64,000 bases of DNA from Berghia stephanieae (GCA_034508935.3 CM067446.1:23992020-24056019), one strand, 5' to 3'. Positions 11,462 to 23,246 are shown, numbered from the stretch's first letter. Notes: generated by a model from the letters alone, not told the origin. Numbers and translations are program-made.

Positions 11462-13440
11462 CTACGATAATGATGATGGTGATGATGATGATGATAACGA
11501 CGGCGGCAATGTCGTTGATGATGATTCACGCCACTGCTTCTCGTTATTTTCATTGGTTGTCTCATTTTTCCACAGAAGATTTGTTAATTAATTTTATGGC
11601 AGTTGGAATGAAGGTTGCCTTATGTCGATTTGTCCTACATTTTGCTTCTAGATACCGTCTTCCGGAGCGCAGAAGTTGGAATTTTTCGCTCAGCGGATGC
11701 CTCTTTTCGTTGATAATGTTAAAAGCTTTCTTCTCAACTGCATTAATATAAGTTGTGTCAAGGCTTCTAAGGTCGGTGTTAATTATTTTTGAAGCCTCTC
11801 TGAGGGTTCTATGTAGTTTGGATTTTTCTTTTGTTCCACAGCTTCCATACCACGTTGTGATGCCAAACGAAACGATACTCAATATTAATGACTTGTAGAT
11901 TTGTATCATGGTCTTTCTGTTCACATTGAAAGACCTTAATTTTCTGAGTATATACAAGCGCTGGTTACATTTTTTGATGACATTGTTGGTGTGCGATTCA
12001 AATCTTAGACTGTTATCTATAATTACACCAAGGTATTTAAACGTTTCAACAATTTCAACCGCCTGATTGTTAATTTTTGTTATTTGTCTTGCTCTTTTTC
12101 CTATTTTTCTGTGATCAAACAGTTGTTCCTTTGTTTTTGTTACATTGAGCTCTAGACAGTTATCGGCACACCATTTGCTGAATTTACTAACTTGCTCAGT
12201 GTATTTAAATTCGGAGACGGAATCATTGAGCAGGCCGAGTATAGCGGTGTCATCAGCGTACTTGATGAGTTGGCATTTATCAAAGCTAGCCACACAATCG
12301 TTTGTATAGAGGATGTAAAGTAGAGGTGAGCTTACACACCCTTGTGGGCATCCGTTTGAAAGAGTTTTTACTGATGATATATTTGAGCCTACTCTGACAT
12401 GTTGGGGGCGATCGATGAGAAAGTTGTTATACCAGTTGATGAGGTACTGGGGAAGGTTTAGAGCATGCAGTTTACTGATTAATATGTTGGTTTGTAGGCA
12501 AACTGATATGGATCAAGTATGTGTTGGTCATATATAAATTGCAACAGCTCTCTTTTCAGAATTTTTTCCAGACATTTCATAATAATTGATGTTAAAGCAA
12601 CAGGTCTATAATCATTCAGCTGAGTTGGTGGATTCTTTTTGGGTACTGGAATTATAGTCGATGTTTTCCATATAATTGGGATTTTCTGTTCATTTATTGA
12701 ACGTTCGAAAATAGGTAGGAAAGGGACAGCTAGTTGGTTGTTACAATTTGAAATAAGTTCCCCACTAAGTCCATCTGGACCTGGTGCTTTTTTCTTTTTA
12801 CATAACTTTAGAACATCGATGACCGCCTCCTCTTCGATATCTGGCGGAGGAGACATATTTTTTGTTATAATATTAATTTTTGAAAGTACGTTGTCAATGG
12901 TGTCGAATCGACAGTAAAACTTAATTCCTCGATATTCATATGTGTGTCATTGTTAAAATCTGTCTTTTTGTTGTTAACGCCACCCATTTCTTTAATCATC
13001 CTCCACACCTGCGATGCATTTGAATTTTTATGGTTTGTTTCCATTTTATCTTTATATTTACGTTTTTCTTCATAAATTACCCTCTTTAATTGTTTTTCTG
13101 CCTCGTGCTGCTTGATTTTGTCCCCACTCATATGAGCGATTTTCTTCATATTTATAAATAACTTAACTCGTTTGTTGACCCAAGGTTTGTTGTTGTTAAA
13201 TATTTTAATCCTTTTAGTGTCCACACACAAATCACAACAGAAATGAATATAAGACGTGACAACATCAACCCACTCGTCCAGTGACATGTTATCAGACATG
13301 AGTTCATCCCATATTGTGCAGTCAAAACAACCTTGGAGTTTGTTTATATTTTCTGTTGACCAAAGACGAGTTTCTTTCACAATCGCTTTATGTTGTCTTA
13401 ATTTTGTTTTGTAGGTTGGAATCAACAACACACTATTGTG
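10963..13440 (-). mobile_element. CR1/L2-superfamily LINE, 5' truncated
   Basis: Reading leftward from about 13440: a linker with NNNKPWVNKRVKLF; an RT finger region with KKKAPGPDGLSGELI, IIPVPKKN and LNDYRPVALTSIIMKCLEK; then the palm with the intact catalytic LIKYADDTAILGL, and downstream LNVTKTKEQLFDHRK and FKYLGVIIDNSLRFE. The element ends in a (TTA)n-type tail (10963-10980 on the + strand). At least two frameshifts separate the open blocks 12865-13431, 12479-12856 and 11562-12293. The endonuclease domain is missing. The protein family is the CR1/L2/Rex1 group of non-LTR retrotransposons; the exact clade is not resolved. Confidence 0.88.
11130..11505. repeat. (CATA)n and (GAT)n microsatellites inside the LINE 3' region
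   Basis: A tetranucleotide CATA tract (about 11130-11290) is followed by (GAT)n (about 11390-11500). Both lie between the LINE ORF stop and its tail. Confidence 0.9.
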
Positions 13441-13573
13441 ATCTCTCTCTCTCTTTCTCTGGATGGGGTTCCTGACCTCCCATAGTGGGCAGGGAGGTAC
13501 TAACTATTCCCCATATATATCTGTTTCCAACTTGCTTTCTGTCTTTGTCTTGGAATGAGATTACTTGGTTTCT

Positions 13574-14111
13574 GGGTGGGGTTCCTGACCTCCCATAGTG
13601 GGCAGGGGGGTACATACTGTGTCTTCTATCCCCTTATATCTGTTTTCCAACATGCTTTCTGTCTTTGTCTTGGAATGAGAGTACTTGGTTTTATCCTGGC
13701 CCTGGCCGGAGTCCTAGCTCGGAGGGAAACAGTCAAATGCATAGTTATTGTTTTGGGAGATGATATTTTTTTCCTTGTAAATCATCTCTCTGTTATGTAT
13801 TATTATAATTGTTATTTTCAATGTATAATGTAAGCATTTGAGTATTTGAGTGTATTCCTCATTGTTTGATTTTGTGCTTGTGTCCGGATGAGACTTATTA
13901 TAGGTGATCTCAAACTAAGTACATTGGTGGTATGCTCTTGGAATCTACATCTGATCCCTACTTGTTCCTAGTTCCCCTATGTCTTACTTTTTCTTGGGTG
14001 CTTTAATTGTAATTCTATAACTTTTTACTATCCCCTTTTCTTCCTTTTTACTGGCGCTGATATAACCTAAATGTGTTGGAAGCGCCGTAAAACCCTTAAA
14101 AACGAACAAAC
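13574..14111 (+). repeat. SINE-A copy inserted in SINE-A
   Basis: Complete copy from GGGTGGGGTTCCTGACCTCC to AAACCCTTAAAAACGAAC. The 12-bp target duplication ATTACTTGGTTT is at 13560-13571 and 14112-14123, and the outer SINE sequence resumes exactly after it with TGTCCTGG. Confidence 0.9.
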
Positions 14112-15485
14112 ATTACTTGGTTTTGTCCTGGTCCTGGCTGAGAGGGAAACAGTCAAATGTATAGTTAGTTTTGGGAGATTATATGTTTCTCCTTGTAAAG
14201 CATCTCTCTGTTTTTTTATAATAATAATAATATATGCTTTATTTATCCAAAAAAATGGAAATTCGTTTACAGACATGGCACGCATAAAAATGTATAAACA
14301 CAAAGTTGAGAATCTATGGTGACAATGTATGCATATAGATATGCAAATGCACAAAAATGTAAAAAATATACAACCAAGAACCAATAGCAACACTTTATAT
14401 ATTAATTTGATAATTTGAGATAGACATACCTCTGGTCTCTAGTCTGAACTTGTGTGTGTATATTTAAAAAATAGTATTTAATTTAAATCACAGTTGCGCA
14501 TTAAAAATTTGAACACCATGTGGCAAAAATGCATTAAGGTCACGTGTTGTCTTTTTTTTTATAGATATGAGGCGATGGAGTACTTAATTTATTTGTGAAG
14601 GGGGTGATCACCATCTTTCATAACTTTCTCCATTTTACTTAGACAAAATCTCTTGGACAGTTCTTCCACATTGGAAATTGGGTGAGTATAAATCCTGTCT
14701 TTATCAATTATCCGATCAATTTTCTTAATGTCGCAAATACTGGCATTTCCACACCATGCTGTAATACAAAAAGTAATAACAGTCTCCAAAATGGATCTAT
14801 AAAAAAGGGTGCATAACGTTTTGTCTATGTCAAATTCTGAAAGTTTCTGAATAAAATACATTCTTTTGTTCAATCTGGAGATAACAGCATCGGTTTGTAG
14901 ATGCCACTGCAATTTATTGTCAATTAAAATACCGAAATATTTGTAAACCGAAACTTGCTCAACAGCTTGATTGTTAATTTTGAGCGGACTGATGGAATTT
15001 GTGTTCTTTCTAAAATCAAAAATCATTTCTTTGGTTTTTCCTACATTTAATTTCAGTGAGTTATCTTCACACCAACCAACAAATCTTTCAATCTCAGATC
15101 TGTATGCCAGTTCATCATCTTTAAATATTAACCCTTGAAGGGCAGTGTCGTCAGGAAATTTTAAAATTGGGACCAAGTCACTTGTACAGTCATTTGTGTA
15201 AACCGTAAAGAGGCGAGGAGAGAGAACACACCCTTGAGGGGCTTCTGTATTAGTAATTATTTTATTAGATTTGTTTCCATTAATTTCTATAAATTGTGCT
15301 CTCTCTAAAAGAAAGTCCAAAATCCAGGAAATCAAATGGGGATTTATATTCAAACATTTCAGCTTTTCAACAAGTAAATGGGGCCGAATTGTGCTGAACT
15401 GAATGCTGAAGAAAAATCAATAAAAAGAATTCTGCAATATGCCTTTGGTTTATCTAAATGACTAAATATTATTCAACAAATGGTT

Positions 15486-15998
15486 CGCCCATAGTGGGCA
15501 GAGAGGTACATACTGTGTCTTCTATCCCCTTATACTACAGTGTATCTGTTTTCCAACATGCTTTCTGTCTTTGTCTTGGAATGAGATTACTTGGTTTTGT
15601 CCTGGCCCTGGCCGGAGTTCTGGCTAGGAGGGAAACAGTCAAATGCATAGTTATTGTTTTGGGAGATGATATTTTTTTCCTTGTAAATCATCTCTCTGTT
15701 ATGTATTATTATATTTGTTATTTTGAATGTATAATGTAAGCATTTGTGTGTATTCCTCTTTGTTGGATTTTGTGCTTGTGTCCGGATGAGACATAGGTGA
15801 TCTCAAACTAAGTACATTGGTGGTATTCTCTTGGAATCTACATCTGATCCCTATTTCTTCCCAGTTCCCCTTTGTCTTACTTTCTCTAACTGTAATTCTA
15901 GAACTTTTTACTACCCCATTTTCTTCCTTTTTACTGGCACTGATACTGATATTACCTAAATGGGTTGCAAGCACCGTAAAACCCTTAAAAACAAAAAA
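15486..15998 (+). repeat. SINE-A copy in the LINE reverse transcriptase region
   Basis: The copy is slightly 5' truncated (starts CGCCCATAGTGGGCAG). Target duplications CAACAAATGGTT (15474-15485) and CAACAAAAGGTT (15999-16010) differ at one base. The LINE protein reads on across the insertion: NRSVDDAIN on one side, SHLDKPKAYCRILFIDFSSA on the other. Confidence 0.85.
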
Positions 15999-16972
15999 CA
16001 ACAAAAGGTTAATGGCATCATCAACACTTCTATTTGGTTGATAGGCAAATTGTAAGAGGTCAGATTGGGGACCAAACTGGAGATTAAGCTTTTTCAGTTC
16101 AAGTCGTTCGAAACATTTCATAACAATAGATGTCAGGGCTATAGGTCTGAGATCATTCATACAAGAGACCTAGTCTTTCTTGGGGACAGGGACAATTTTC
16201 GATGTTTTCCAAATGACCGGAATACAGGATTGTTGGATAGACATTAAAAATAATGGTAAAAATATAAATTGCTCGGCACACACTTTCAATAACGTGCCTC
16301 TAATGCCATCTGGCCCACACGCTTTCCCTACATTTACACTCTCAAACTCTCTCCTCACTTGCCGTTCATCAAACACAATCTCATCTTCTTCTGTCACGTC
16401 ATTTAATAATGGTGATCTAATTCCATTAATTTCATTTTCAAAATTACCGTCATCAAACGTGCGTAAAAATTGTTTAATTGATTGATGTCAACGTTGGATT
16501 TCCTTTTATTGTTGTTAATAACAAGTTACATCCCACAGACGCCAACACCAACGAGGCAAACGATGAGATTGACAGAATAAAACAATCTTCGCCTGACCGT
16601 TTAGTATTAGTATTATTAACAGGGGATTTTAATCAGTGTAAATTTAAATTTCCGGGGCTTTACCAATTTGTCAATTGCAACACAAGAGGCGACGCTATTC
16701 TAGATCTATTTTATTGTAATGTCAAATTATCTTATCAGTGTTTTCCACGTGTGCCACTGGGCAACTCTGACCATGATATGTCATTATTGCTGGCATTTTA
16801 TAGGCCTGTATACAAACAGTTTAAACATGAGAAAAAGACTATTGATGTCCTAAATAGCAAGGCCTACTTGGAATTACAGGGTTGTTTTGAATGCACTGAT
16901 TGGGGTTTGTTTGTTGATACATTCTGTGACGTGAATGGATTGAATGAATGTGTATCAGATTATAATATATTG

Positions 16973-18062
16973 TTTGTTTTTGTTTTGTTTGTTTTTAAGG
17001 GTTTTACGGCGCTTGCAACACATTTATGTTTGTTTGTTTTTAAGGGTTTTACGGCGCTTGCAACACATTAAGGTCATATCAGCGCCAGTAAAAAGGAAGA
17101 AAATGGGATAGTAAAAAGTTCTAAAATTATAATTAAAGCACAAAAGAAAAGGTAAGACAAAGGGGAATTGGTTCAAATAGGGAACAGATGTAGATTCCAA
17201 GAGCACACCGTGTACTTAGTTTGAGATCACCTAAAAGTCTCATCCAGAACACAAGCACAGGTCCCAACTAAGAGGAATACACTCAAATGTTTACCAATCA
17301 TATAATATAATATATGTAAACTAAACATAATACAATGCATAACAGAGAGATGATTTACAAGGAAAAAAATATCATCTCCCAAAACTATAACTATACATTC
17401 GACTATATCCCTCCCAGCCAAGGAACTCCGGCCAGGGTCAGGAGAAAACTAAGTAATCTCATTCCAAGACAATGACAGGAAACAATCGGAAAACGGGTAT
17501 GGGGGGATAGAAGACACAGTATGTACCTCCCTGCCCACTATGGGAGGTCAGGATCCCCACCCAGGCAACACATTTAGGTTATATCAGCGCCAGTAAAAAA
17601 GGAAGAAAATGGGATAGTCGAAAGTTCTAGAATTACAATTAAAGCACCCAAGAGAGAGTAAGACAAAGGGGAATTGGGAACAAATAGGGATCAGATGTAG
17701 ATTCCAAGAGCTTACCACCAATGTGCTTAGCTTGAGATCGCCTATAAGTCTTATCCGGACACAAGCACAAAATCCAACAAGGAGGAATACACTCAGATGC
17801 TTACATCATACATTAAAAATAAATATAATAATACATAACAGAGAGATGATTTACAAGGAAAAAAATATCATCTCTCAAAACAATAACTATGCATTCGACT
17901 GTTTCCCTCCCAGCCAGGACTCGGGCCAGGGCCAGGACAAAACCAAGTAATCTCATTCCAAGACAAAGACAGAAAGCATGTTGGAAAACATATATAAGGG
18001 GATAGAAGACACAGTATGTACCCCCCCCCTGCCCGCTATGGGAGGTCAGGATCCCCACCCAG
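16973..18062 (-). repeat. SINE-A copy split by another SINE-A
   Basis: The outer copy on the minus strand lies between 13-bp duplications TTATAATATATTG (16960-16972 and 18063-18075). Its 3' end (16973-17026) and the rest (17565-18062) are separated by the inner copy. Confidence 0.88.
17027..17564 (-). repeat. SINE-A copy, inner
   Basis: A full-length minus-strand copy with 12-bp duplications GCAACACATTTA (17015-17026 and 17565-17576) that belong to the outer SINE-A sequence. Confidence 0.92.
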
Positions 18063-19021
18063 TTATAATATATTGAGTTTTGTGTGCAGAAGGTATGTGA
18101 AAAGAAAGAAATAGTGATGTATGCTAACAACAAACCCTGGGTAACAAAAAGAGTGAAATTACTTTTGAATGAAAAGAAGTATTTATACACCAAGGTAGAT
18201 AGTAAAGGTTTGAAAACGAAACAAGAGGAAATAAAGAGAGAAATCAAGAAATGCAAGGCTAATTATAAGTCAAAATTAGAGGATAATTTTTAATGATCTG
18301 GGAATATTAAGGATATATGGAAGGGAATGAAGACGATCGTCAACCATAACAATGTAAGTTGTTATGATCACCACTTTTATAAATTCCCATGGTAAATGGA
18401 ATGGACGAATTGATATAGTCAACAGTTCAATATTACCATCACAGTGTTTGGAAACAATACAACTGTTATTTTTGTGACACCACTTATCATTCACATAAGT
18501 GGCCTCCCGTTCTTTTATCACTTCTCATACGGTCTCCTCTGTGTAGGGTAAAACCTTCCAACTGGAATCCACCTGATGGTGTGTCCGGTGACAGCCATGT
18601 GAGATGATCGACGTGGTCCTGTAACTGTAATTATTATTGTGCTTCGTGAGTGAGTGCAGTTCATCGGATTTGTTGTTCTGTTGTTCAACGACCACACATT
18701 ACCGGTTACAACACATGGTAGGTATGGGCAATGTTGACGACGGTCACCTTTTCATTTTAATGCCTCCTTTCCTCCCCCTTTTTCGTGGCTTGATAAAATC
18801 GGTATTCACTAACAATGGTTCTGGTGAAGGGGGGCAAAGCTGTCTCAACTCACCGGAAGAATAATAAATAATGGACGACCGTGTAGAGTTATCGATAGGG
18901 TAAAATCTTGATAAAACTTGGAAGTTAATATCCATACCTGTGTCGCAGTTGGAGTTTTAACATTGCACTGCATTATTTTTTACTTTATATTAAATGATTT
19001 GTAAAACATTTGAGTGTATCC

Positions 19022-19286
19022 GTAGTAGCAAGCGTTAACAAATAGCCTGACACTAGAACCCTCTAGGATTGGCAGTTTGACGTCATTTTTTAGGTTTGTG
19101 TAGCTGTAGCCATCGGTGTAGCGCCTAGTGAGTTGTCGTAAGTAGAGTTCAAGGAAACAAGTTATTGTTATTTCATTGGTTGAACTATTGAATACAACTC
19201 ACGATTTGATTTCTTTTGTGGCAAAAGACTGGCCTTTTGACATCATTTTTTGGTCAGTGTCAGGCTGTAACTTTACTATGGCTACA
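19022..19286. mobile_element. MITE of 265 bp with 8-bp target duplication
   Basis: Flanked by GTGTATCC (19014-19021 and 19287-19294), a motif that belongs to the interrupted SINE-A. The ends are imperfect inverted repeats sharing AGCCTGACACT at about 20-30 nt from each terminus, and GACATCATTTTTT-like motifs recur inside. The 8-bp duplication suits a hAT-type transposase; no coding capacity. Confidence 0.65.
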
Positions 19287-19508
19287 GTGTATCCCTCTTA
19301 GTGGGGACCTGTGCTTGTGTCTGGATGAGACTTTTTTAGTGATCTCAAACTAAGTACATACTTTGATAGTGTGCTCTTGGAATCTACACCCAATTTGAAC
19401 CAATTCCCCTTTATATTATCTTTTCTTGCTTGGGTGCTTTAATTGTAATTTTAGAACTTTTTGCTATCCTATTTTCTTCCTTTTTACTGGCGCTGATATG
19501 ACCTAATG

Positions 19509-19795
19509 ATGATGATGATGATGAATTGGTGGTGGTTGTGGTTGTAGTTGTGGTGGTAGTGATTGTGATGATGTGGTGATGGTGGTTGTAGTAGAGGTGG
19601 CAGGGATGGTGGTGATGTGGTGTTGGTTGTAGGGATGGTGATATGGAGGTTGTAGTAGTGGTGGTAGGGATGGTGATGTGATGGTGGTTGTAGTAGTAGT
19701 AGTGGTAGGGATGATTGGTGGTTGTTGGGCTGGTGATGTGGTGGTCGTTGTAGTAGTGGTGGTAAGGATGGTGATGTGGTGGTGGGGATGGTGAT
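19509..19795 (+). repeat. G-rich degenerate minisatellite
   Basis: Imperfect repeats of about 40 bp built from GTGGTGGTTGTAGTAGTGG and GGGATGGTGATGTGG. The family recurs at 20292-20375, 37890-38040, 38812-38878, 43280-43540, 45170-45540, 47390-47515, 50828-50925, 51237-51440, 53860-54240, 54400-54505 and 61265-61620, always G-rich on the + strand. Confidence 0.85.
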
Positions 19796-20291
19796 GTTTT
19801 GTTTGTTTGTTTTGTTTTTAAGGGTTTATACGGCGCTTGCAACACATTTAGGTTATATCAGCGCCAGTAAAAAGGAAGAACATGGGATAGTCGAAAGTTC
19901 TAGAATTACAATTACAATTAAAGAACCCAAGAGAGAGTAAGACAAAGGGGAATTGGGAACAAAAAGGGATCAGATGTAGATTCCAAGAGCATACCATGAA
20001 TGTACTTAGTTTGAGATCACCTATAAGTCTCACCAAGACACAAGACACAAGTACAAGATCCAACAAAGAGGAATACACTCAAATGCTTACATTATAAATT
20101 CAAAATAACACATATTATAATAATACATAACAGAGAGATGATTTACAAGGAAAAAAATATCATCTCCCAAAACAATAACTATGCATTTGACTGTTTCCCT
20201 CCCAGCCAGGACTCCGGCCAGGGCCAGGACAAAACCAAGTAATCTCATTCCAAGACAAAGACAGAAAGCAAGTTGGAAAACAGATATAAGG
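19796..20291 (-). repeat. SINE-A copy within the minisatellite
   Basis: Minus-strand copy from the AAAC tail at 19796 to about 20291; the last 5' bases are lost and minisatellite sequence resumes. Confidence 0.8.
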
Positions 20292-20375
20292 AGCAGCGGT
20301 GGTATTGATAATGATGTGGTGGTTGTTTTACTTGTGGTGATACAGATGATGATGTTGTGGTTGTAGAAGTGGTGA

Positions 20376-20641
20376 TCTCGCAAAATTCAAGGAGTTTTCT
20401 CCTCAAATAAAATTCAAGTTTGCAAGATTTTCTTAACATAATTATAATCAAGGAGTCCTTGAATTTAAGGAGGCCGCGGGAACCCTGTGGACTAAGAACA
20501 ATGTTTACAACAACTGATTTGATTTTACCATATAAAATGTTGCAATAGTGGACAGGAAACTCAATTTTGATTAATTGCAACTTCGATTAATCGTAACATT
20601 TTTGCTGATTCCAAGGTGTTGCTATTATCCAGAGTGGACTA
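20376..20641. mobile_element. hAT-like end abutting a Tigger-like fragment
   Basis: 20376-20487 on the minus strand starts CAGGGTTCCCGCGGCC and contains AAATTCAAGGACTCCTTG-type repeats, like hAT termini seen at 28895, 35876 and 50538. 20488-20641 matches one end of the Tigger-like family at 39046-39786 (TTGCAATAGTGGACAGGAAA to TATCCAGAGTGGACT). Confidence 0.6.
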
Positions 20642-22063
20642 TATTATTATAATTAATAATTGCTCCATCCATTTAACAAATTTTGAATATCTTAAAAGGC
20701 AGTTCGAATTTCATCTTTTCAGTTGTCCCACAGTTGCTCGATTTGGGACTGCAGACCATACACCAATCTCAGAATCAAGTCTATCCTGTATGGTGCCAAT
20801 TTCAATTCCAAAGGACAAATATAGGGTTAAAGAAGAGGCATCAAAAGTGGATTGACAGAGGGAGAACAGAATAAAAGAGCGAAACCCTTTCCCCATGCCC
20901 AGAATTGCCCAATGAGGTACGGTCATAATTCAAATCAATTTTCAATCATGGAACAAAATACACTTCACATCATTTCAAAATTTTATTATTGAAATTCAGT
21001 TTGGTCATAATCTCTCGCAAACAATATTTCAGAATCTCTCAAATTGGTTTACTTTTTCACTCGCATTTCTTTCCCCCCAAAAAGCTACCAGAACGTACAA
21101 TTTTAATAAAAAGTACCAACTTGTTTTCAAAATATTAAAATAAACTTCCAAACTCTTATATCATCATTTGAAACAAAATATTGAAAAAAAAAATAATCTT
21201 GCAACATCATCATCCTTTCCCATCCCCACCCGATGCTCTTAGAAGACATAAAACTCACTTTTATTTTTTAAATAACAATTATTATTATAATTTGAGGGTG
21301 GGCTGATAAATACGTTCGTTTTTTGATAAAACTACAAACCCAGTATCAATGACGAACTGCTTACCATTTTCTGCGATATGCAGGTGTGGTTCATATAGAC
21401 TTTCTGGAACAAGGAGAAATGGTGAACTCAAACAATTTGTTTCGAGTCTACAAACTCTTAAAGCTAGACAGCCATGGCTCGGTACTGCAGCATGATAATA
21501 CAAGCGAGTACACTAGTAGTCAGACTCTAGATGTCTAAAAATGGTTGAACATACAACTTAACACCATCTGATACATAATCCGAATCTTGCCCCATCTATT
21601 TCTTGGTCCCCCAGCTCAAAAAGTATCTCAGAAACCATTAAGACAGTGAAACAGAAATAGTGGCAAATGTTTGATCTTTAAAGGGAAAAGTCATCTGTAT
21701 TCTTTGCTGACAGAGTGCACCAACGATCTGATGTTGTAGCTCAGTTGGGATGGTGACTGAAGAAAAATAAAGTACAAAGTTTGTAGCTAGAATTCTAAGC
21801 TTTTTTTTTCGACCATGGGTGCCACTCCACAAATCCAATATCCTGAAAATTAAAAATTGTCCCCCACTACCTTGAAAATGTTTCTTGACTCATTGACCCC
21901 TCGTTATTGAGGCAACGTAATTAAAACTCAGTCATTGACCACCCCCACCGCCAAACATATTTATCTGAAATCAACTGTATAAACTTTGAAGGAACTAATC
22001 AGAAACACAAACTATATTGATTGACTATAGAGGATGATAACGAAAAATAGACCACTTCATAAC
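20642..22063. other. Intergenic flank downstream of PSMD12; no gene seen
   Basis: AT-rich sequence without recognisable coding or transposon homology. It separates the intergenic TE block from the PSMD12 3' end. A second possible minus-strand AATAAA lies at 20982-20987. Confidence 0.4.
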
Positions 22064-22069
22064 TTTATT
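22064..22069 (-). promoter_or_regulatory. Poly(A) signal of PSMD12
   Basis: Minus-strand AATAAA about 200 nt downstream of the PSMD12 stop. It is the nearest consensus signal, but an alternative exists at 20982-20987. Confidence 0.5.
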
Positions 22070-22270
22070 ATACCTATTCCCGTTGGGGTGGGGACACAAC
22101 CCGGAAAATCTAGTACCAGAAAATCTGTGCCCCGGTATTCCAGGATATCCCTGAAAAGTGGCATCCATGCTTTCGATGTATGATTTATGAATCTGCTATT
22201 AGAAACAAACAAAATGGAACTTATTTATCAGCTCACCCTCATACAAAAAGATTCTACATTCCAGCACATA

Positions 22271-22582
22271 CTATAAGGACTTCCCATCACCTGCTGGAGC
22301 CAAGCGATGGACCATCTCTTCTTTGTTAATCAAATGATTTGTTTTGTGAACCAATTGCATCAGGTCTGACAAGCTGTTGGACCACTGGTTCAGTATAGCG
22401 TTAGGGTCCTTAAGTTGGGTAAAGCTCACAACTCCTGCGAGACGGTCAATCTTGGCTTGAATGGTTTTGTTGACCACCAAGTTGGAAAGAAACTCTTCTG
22501 TCTCCCCTTCAGTCAAATCTAAAAGTTGGGACATTCTTTGCATGCGTAGCCTTGTGTAGTATTTAGCCATGACTCGTATATT
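22271..22582 (-). CDS. PSMD12: PSMD12 last coding exon (PCI domain, C-terminus)
   Basis: Encodes 103 residues and the stop (TAG at 22271-22273). [20 protein letters not shown] then [17 protein letters not shown] and [17 protein letters not shown] match the winged-helix part of the PCI domain, where human reads NIRIMAKYYTRIRMKRMAQL. The end [15 protein letters not shown] is followed by APAGDGKSL, about eight residues beyond the human terminus. The acceptor AG is at 22583-22584, giving phase 0 with the previous exon ending in VVEH. The frame is intact and well conserved. Confidence 0.95.
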   Translation of the reverse strand, partial: NIRVMAKYYTRLRMQRMSQLLDLTEGETEEFLSNLVVNKTIQAKIDRLAGVVSFTQLKDPNAILNQWSNSLSDLMQLVHKTNHLINKEEMVHRLAPAGDGKSL

Positions 22583-23040
22583 CTGTGAACAAATAAAAGA
22601 GCTTGAAATTGGTAGGTGAAAGGGAAGAAAAAGTCATTATTTAGCAGGCGAGATGTAGTTTTAAAAATTAGAGCTAAAATATATTTTATCAGGACTGAAA
22701 ACTATAAAAATCAGTCTAATGCAGTTATTTGGCAATGTCCATAGTCATCAAGAATACCAGATGAGCAGATTTGTCTTTTACCAAAAAAAAAAACATAATA
22801 ATAATATAAAAAACAAAAACAAAGCAATGTACGCTCAGTATCACACATGTCTAGTAAGTGGACAAATATGAATAATACACCTCCCTATACTGCCATGCTT
22901 GGGATTTTGGTTAGTTGATGGCTTGGATTAAGGAATCAATGAAACGTGATACATAGAACGGTGACTGTGCCATGGAATCCAGGACTGATTGCAAACACGT
23001 TTACCCCTTCCATTTACATAAGTGCACCTTCGGTTACATA
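22583..23040. other. PSMD12 intron, nothing recognised
   Basis: AT-rich intronic sequence with no repeat family that I recognise. Confidence 0.4.
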
Positions 23041-23157
23041 AAAACTCCTCCCTCCCTCCCTCCCTCTCTCTCTCTCTCTCTCTCTGTTCTCCTTCTCCTC
23101 TCTCTCTCTTCTCCTCTCTCTCTCCTCTCTCTCTCTCTCTCTCCCCTCTCTCTCTCT

Positions 23158-23246
<89 letters not shown>
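23041..23246. repeat. (CT)n microsatellite
   Basis: Over 200 bp of CT-rich tract, pure from about 23160 to 23242, followed by (TG)n. Confidence 0.95.

Larger units (their letters stand above)
16531..18352 (+). other. Inverted internal segment of the LINE
   Basis: On the + strand this segment reads endonuclease part 2 (HPTDANTNEANDEIDRI, LLTGDFNQCKF, RGDAILDLFYCN, PLGNSDHDM) and then the linker (ANNKPWVTKRVKLLL to IWKGMKTIVNHNN). The LINE on both sides reads minus. ATAACAAGTTACAT (16518-16531) and ATGTAAGTTGTTAT (18352-18365) are near-perfect reverse complements sitting on the two breakpoints. Confidence 0.8.
14214..18966 (-). mobile_element. CR1/L2-superfamily LINE, near full length, with internal inversion
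   Basis: The 5' end is at right. 18744-18935 encodes an ORF start region with ELRQLCPPSPEPLL and PRKRGRKGGIKMKR. 18366-18521 holds endonuclease part 1 (NIELLTISIRPFHLPWEF). An inverted segment (16531-18352) carries endonuclease part 2 (LVLLTGDFNQCKF) and the linker with NNKPWVTKRVKLLL. Then, minus again: SNVDINQLNNFYA, VGKACGPDGIRGTLL, LRPIALTSIVMKCFER, QFAYQPNRSVDDAIN, and the palm where catalytic FADD reads FPDD (KFPDDTALQGL). The tail is (TTA)n at about 14214-14232. Two SINE-A insertions (15486-15998, 16973-18062) split it; without them it is about 3.1 kb. It is dead: FPDD, frameshifts and inversion. Confidence 0.85.
13461..19508 (+). repeat. SINE-A copy split by four insertions (inferred)
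   Basis: 5' part: 13461-14213, from GGATGGGGTTCCTGACC to the block ending CATCTCTCTG. 3' part: about 18967-19508, starting at the next SINE-A position (ACTGCATTATTTTTTAC, then GATTTGTAAAACATTTGAG) and ending near GCTGATATGACC. The parts are collinear, same strand and complementary in coverage. Between them lie a nested SINE-A (13574-14111) and a whole LINE (14214-18966); a MITE (19022-19286) splits the 3' part. That one ancestral copy is involved is an inference. Confidence 0.65.
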
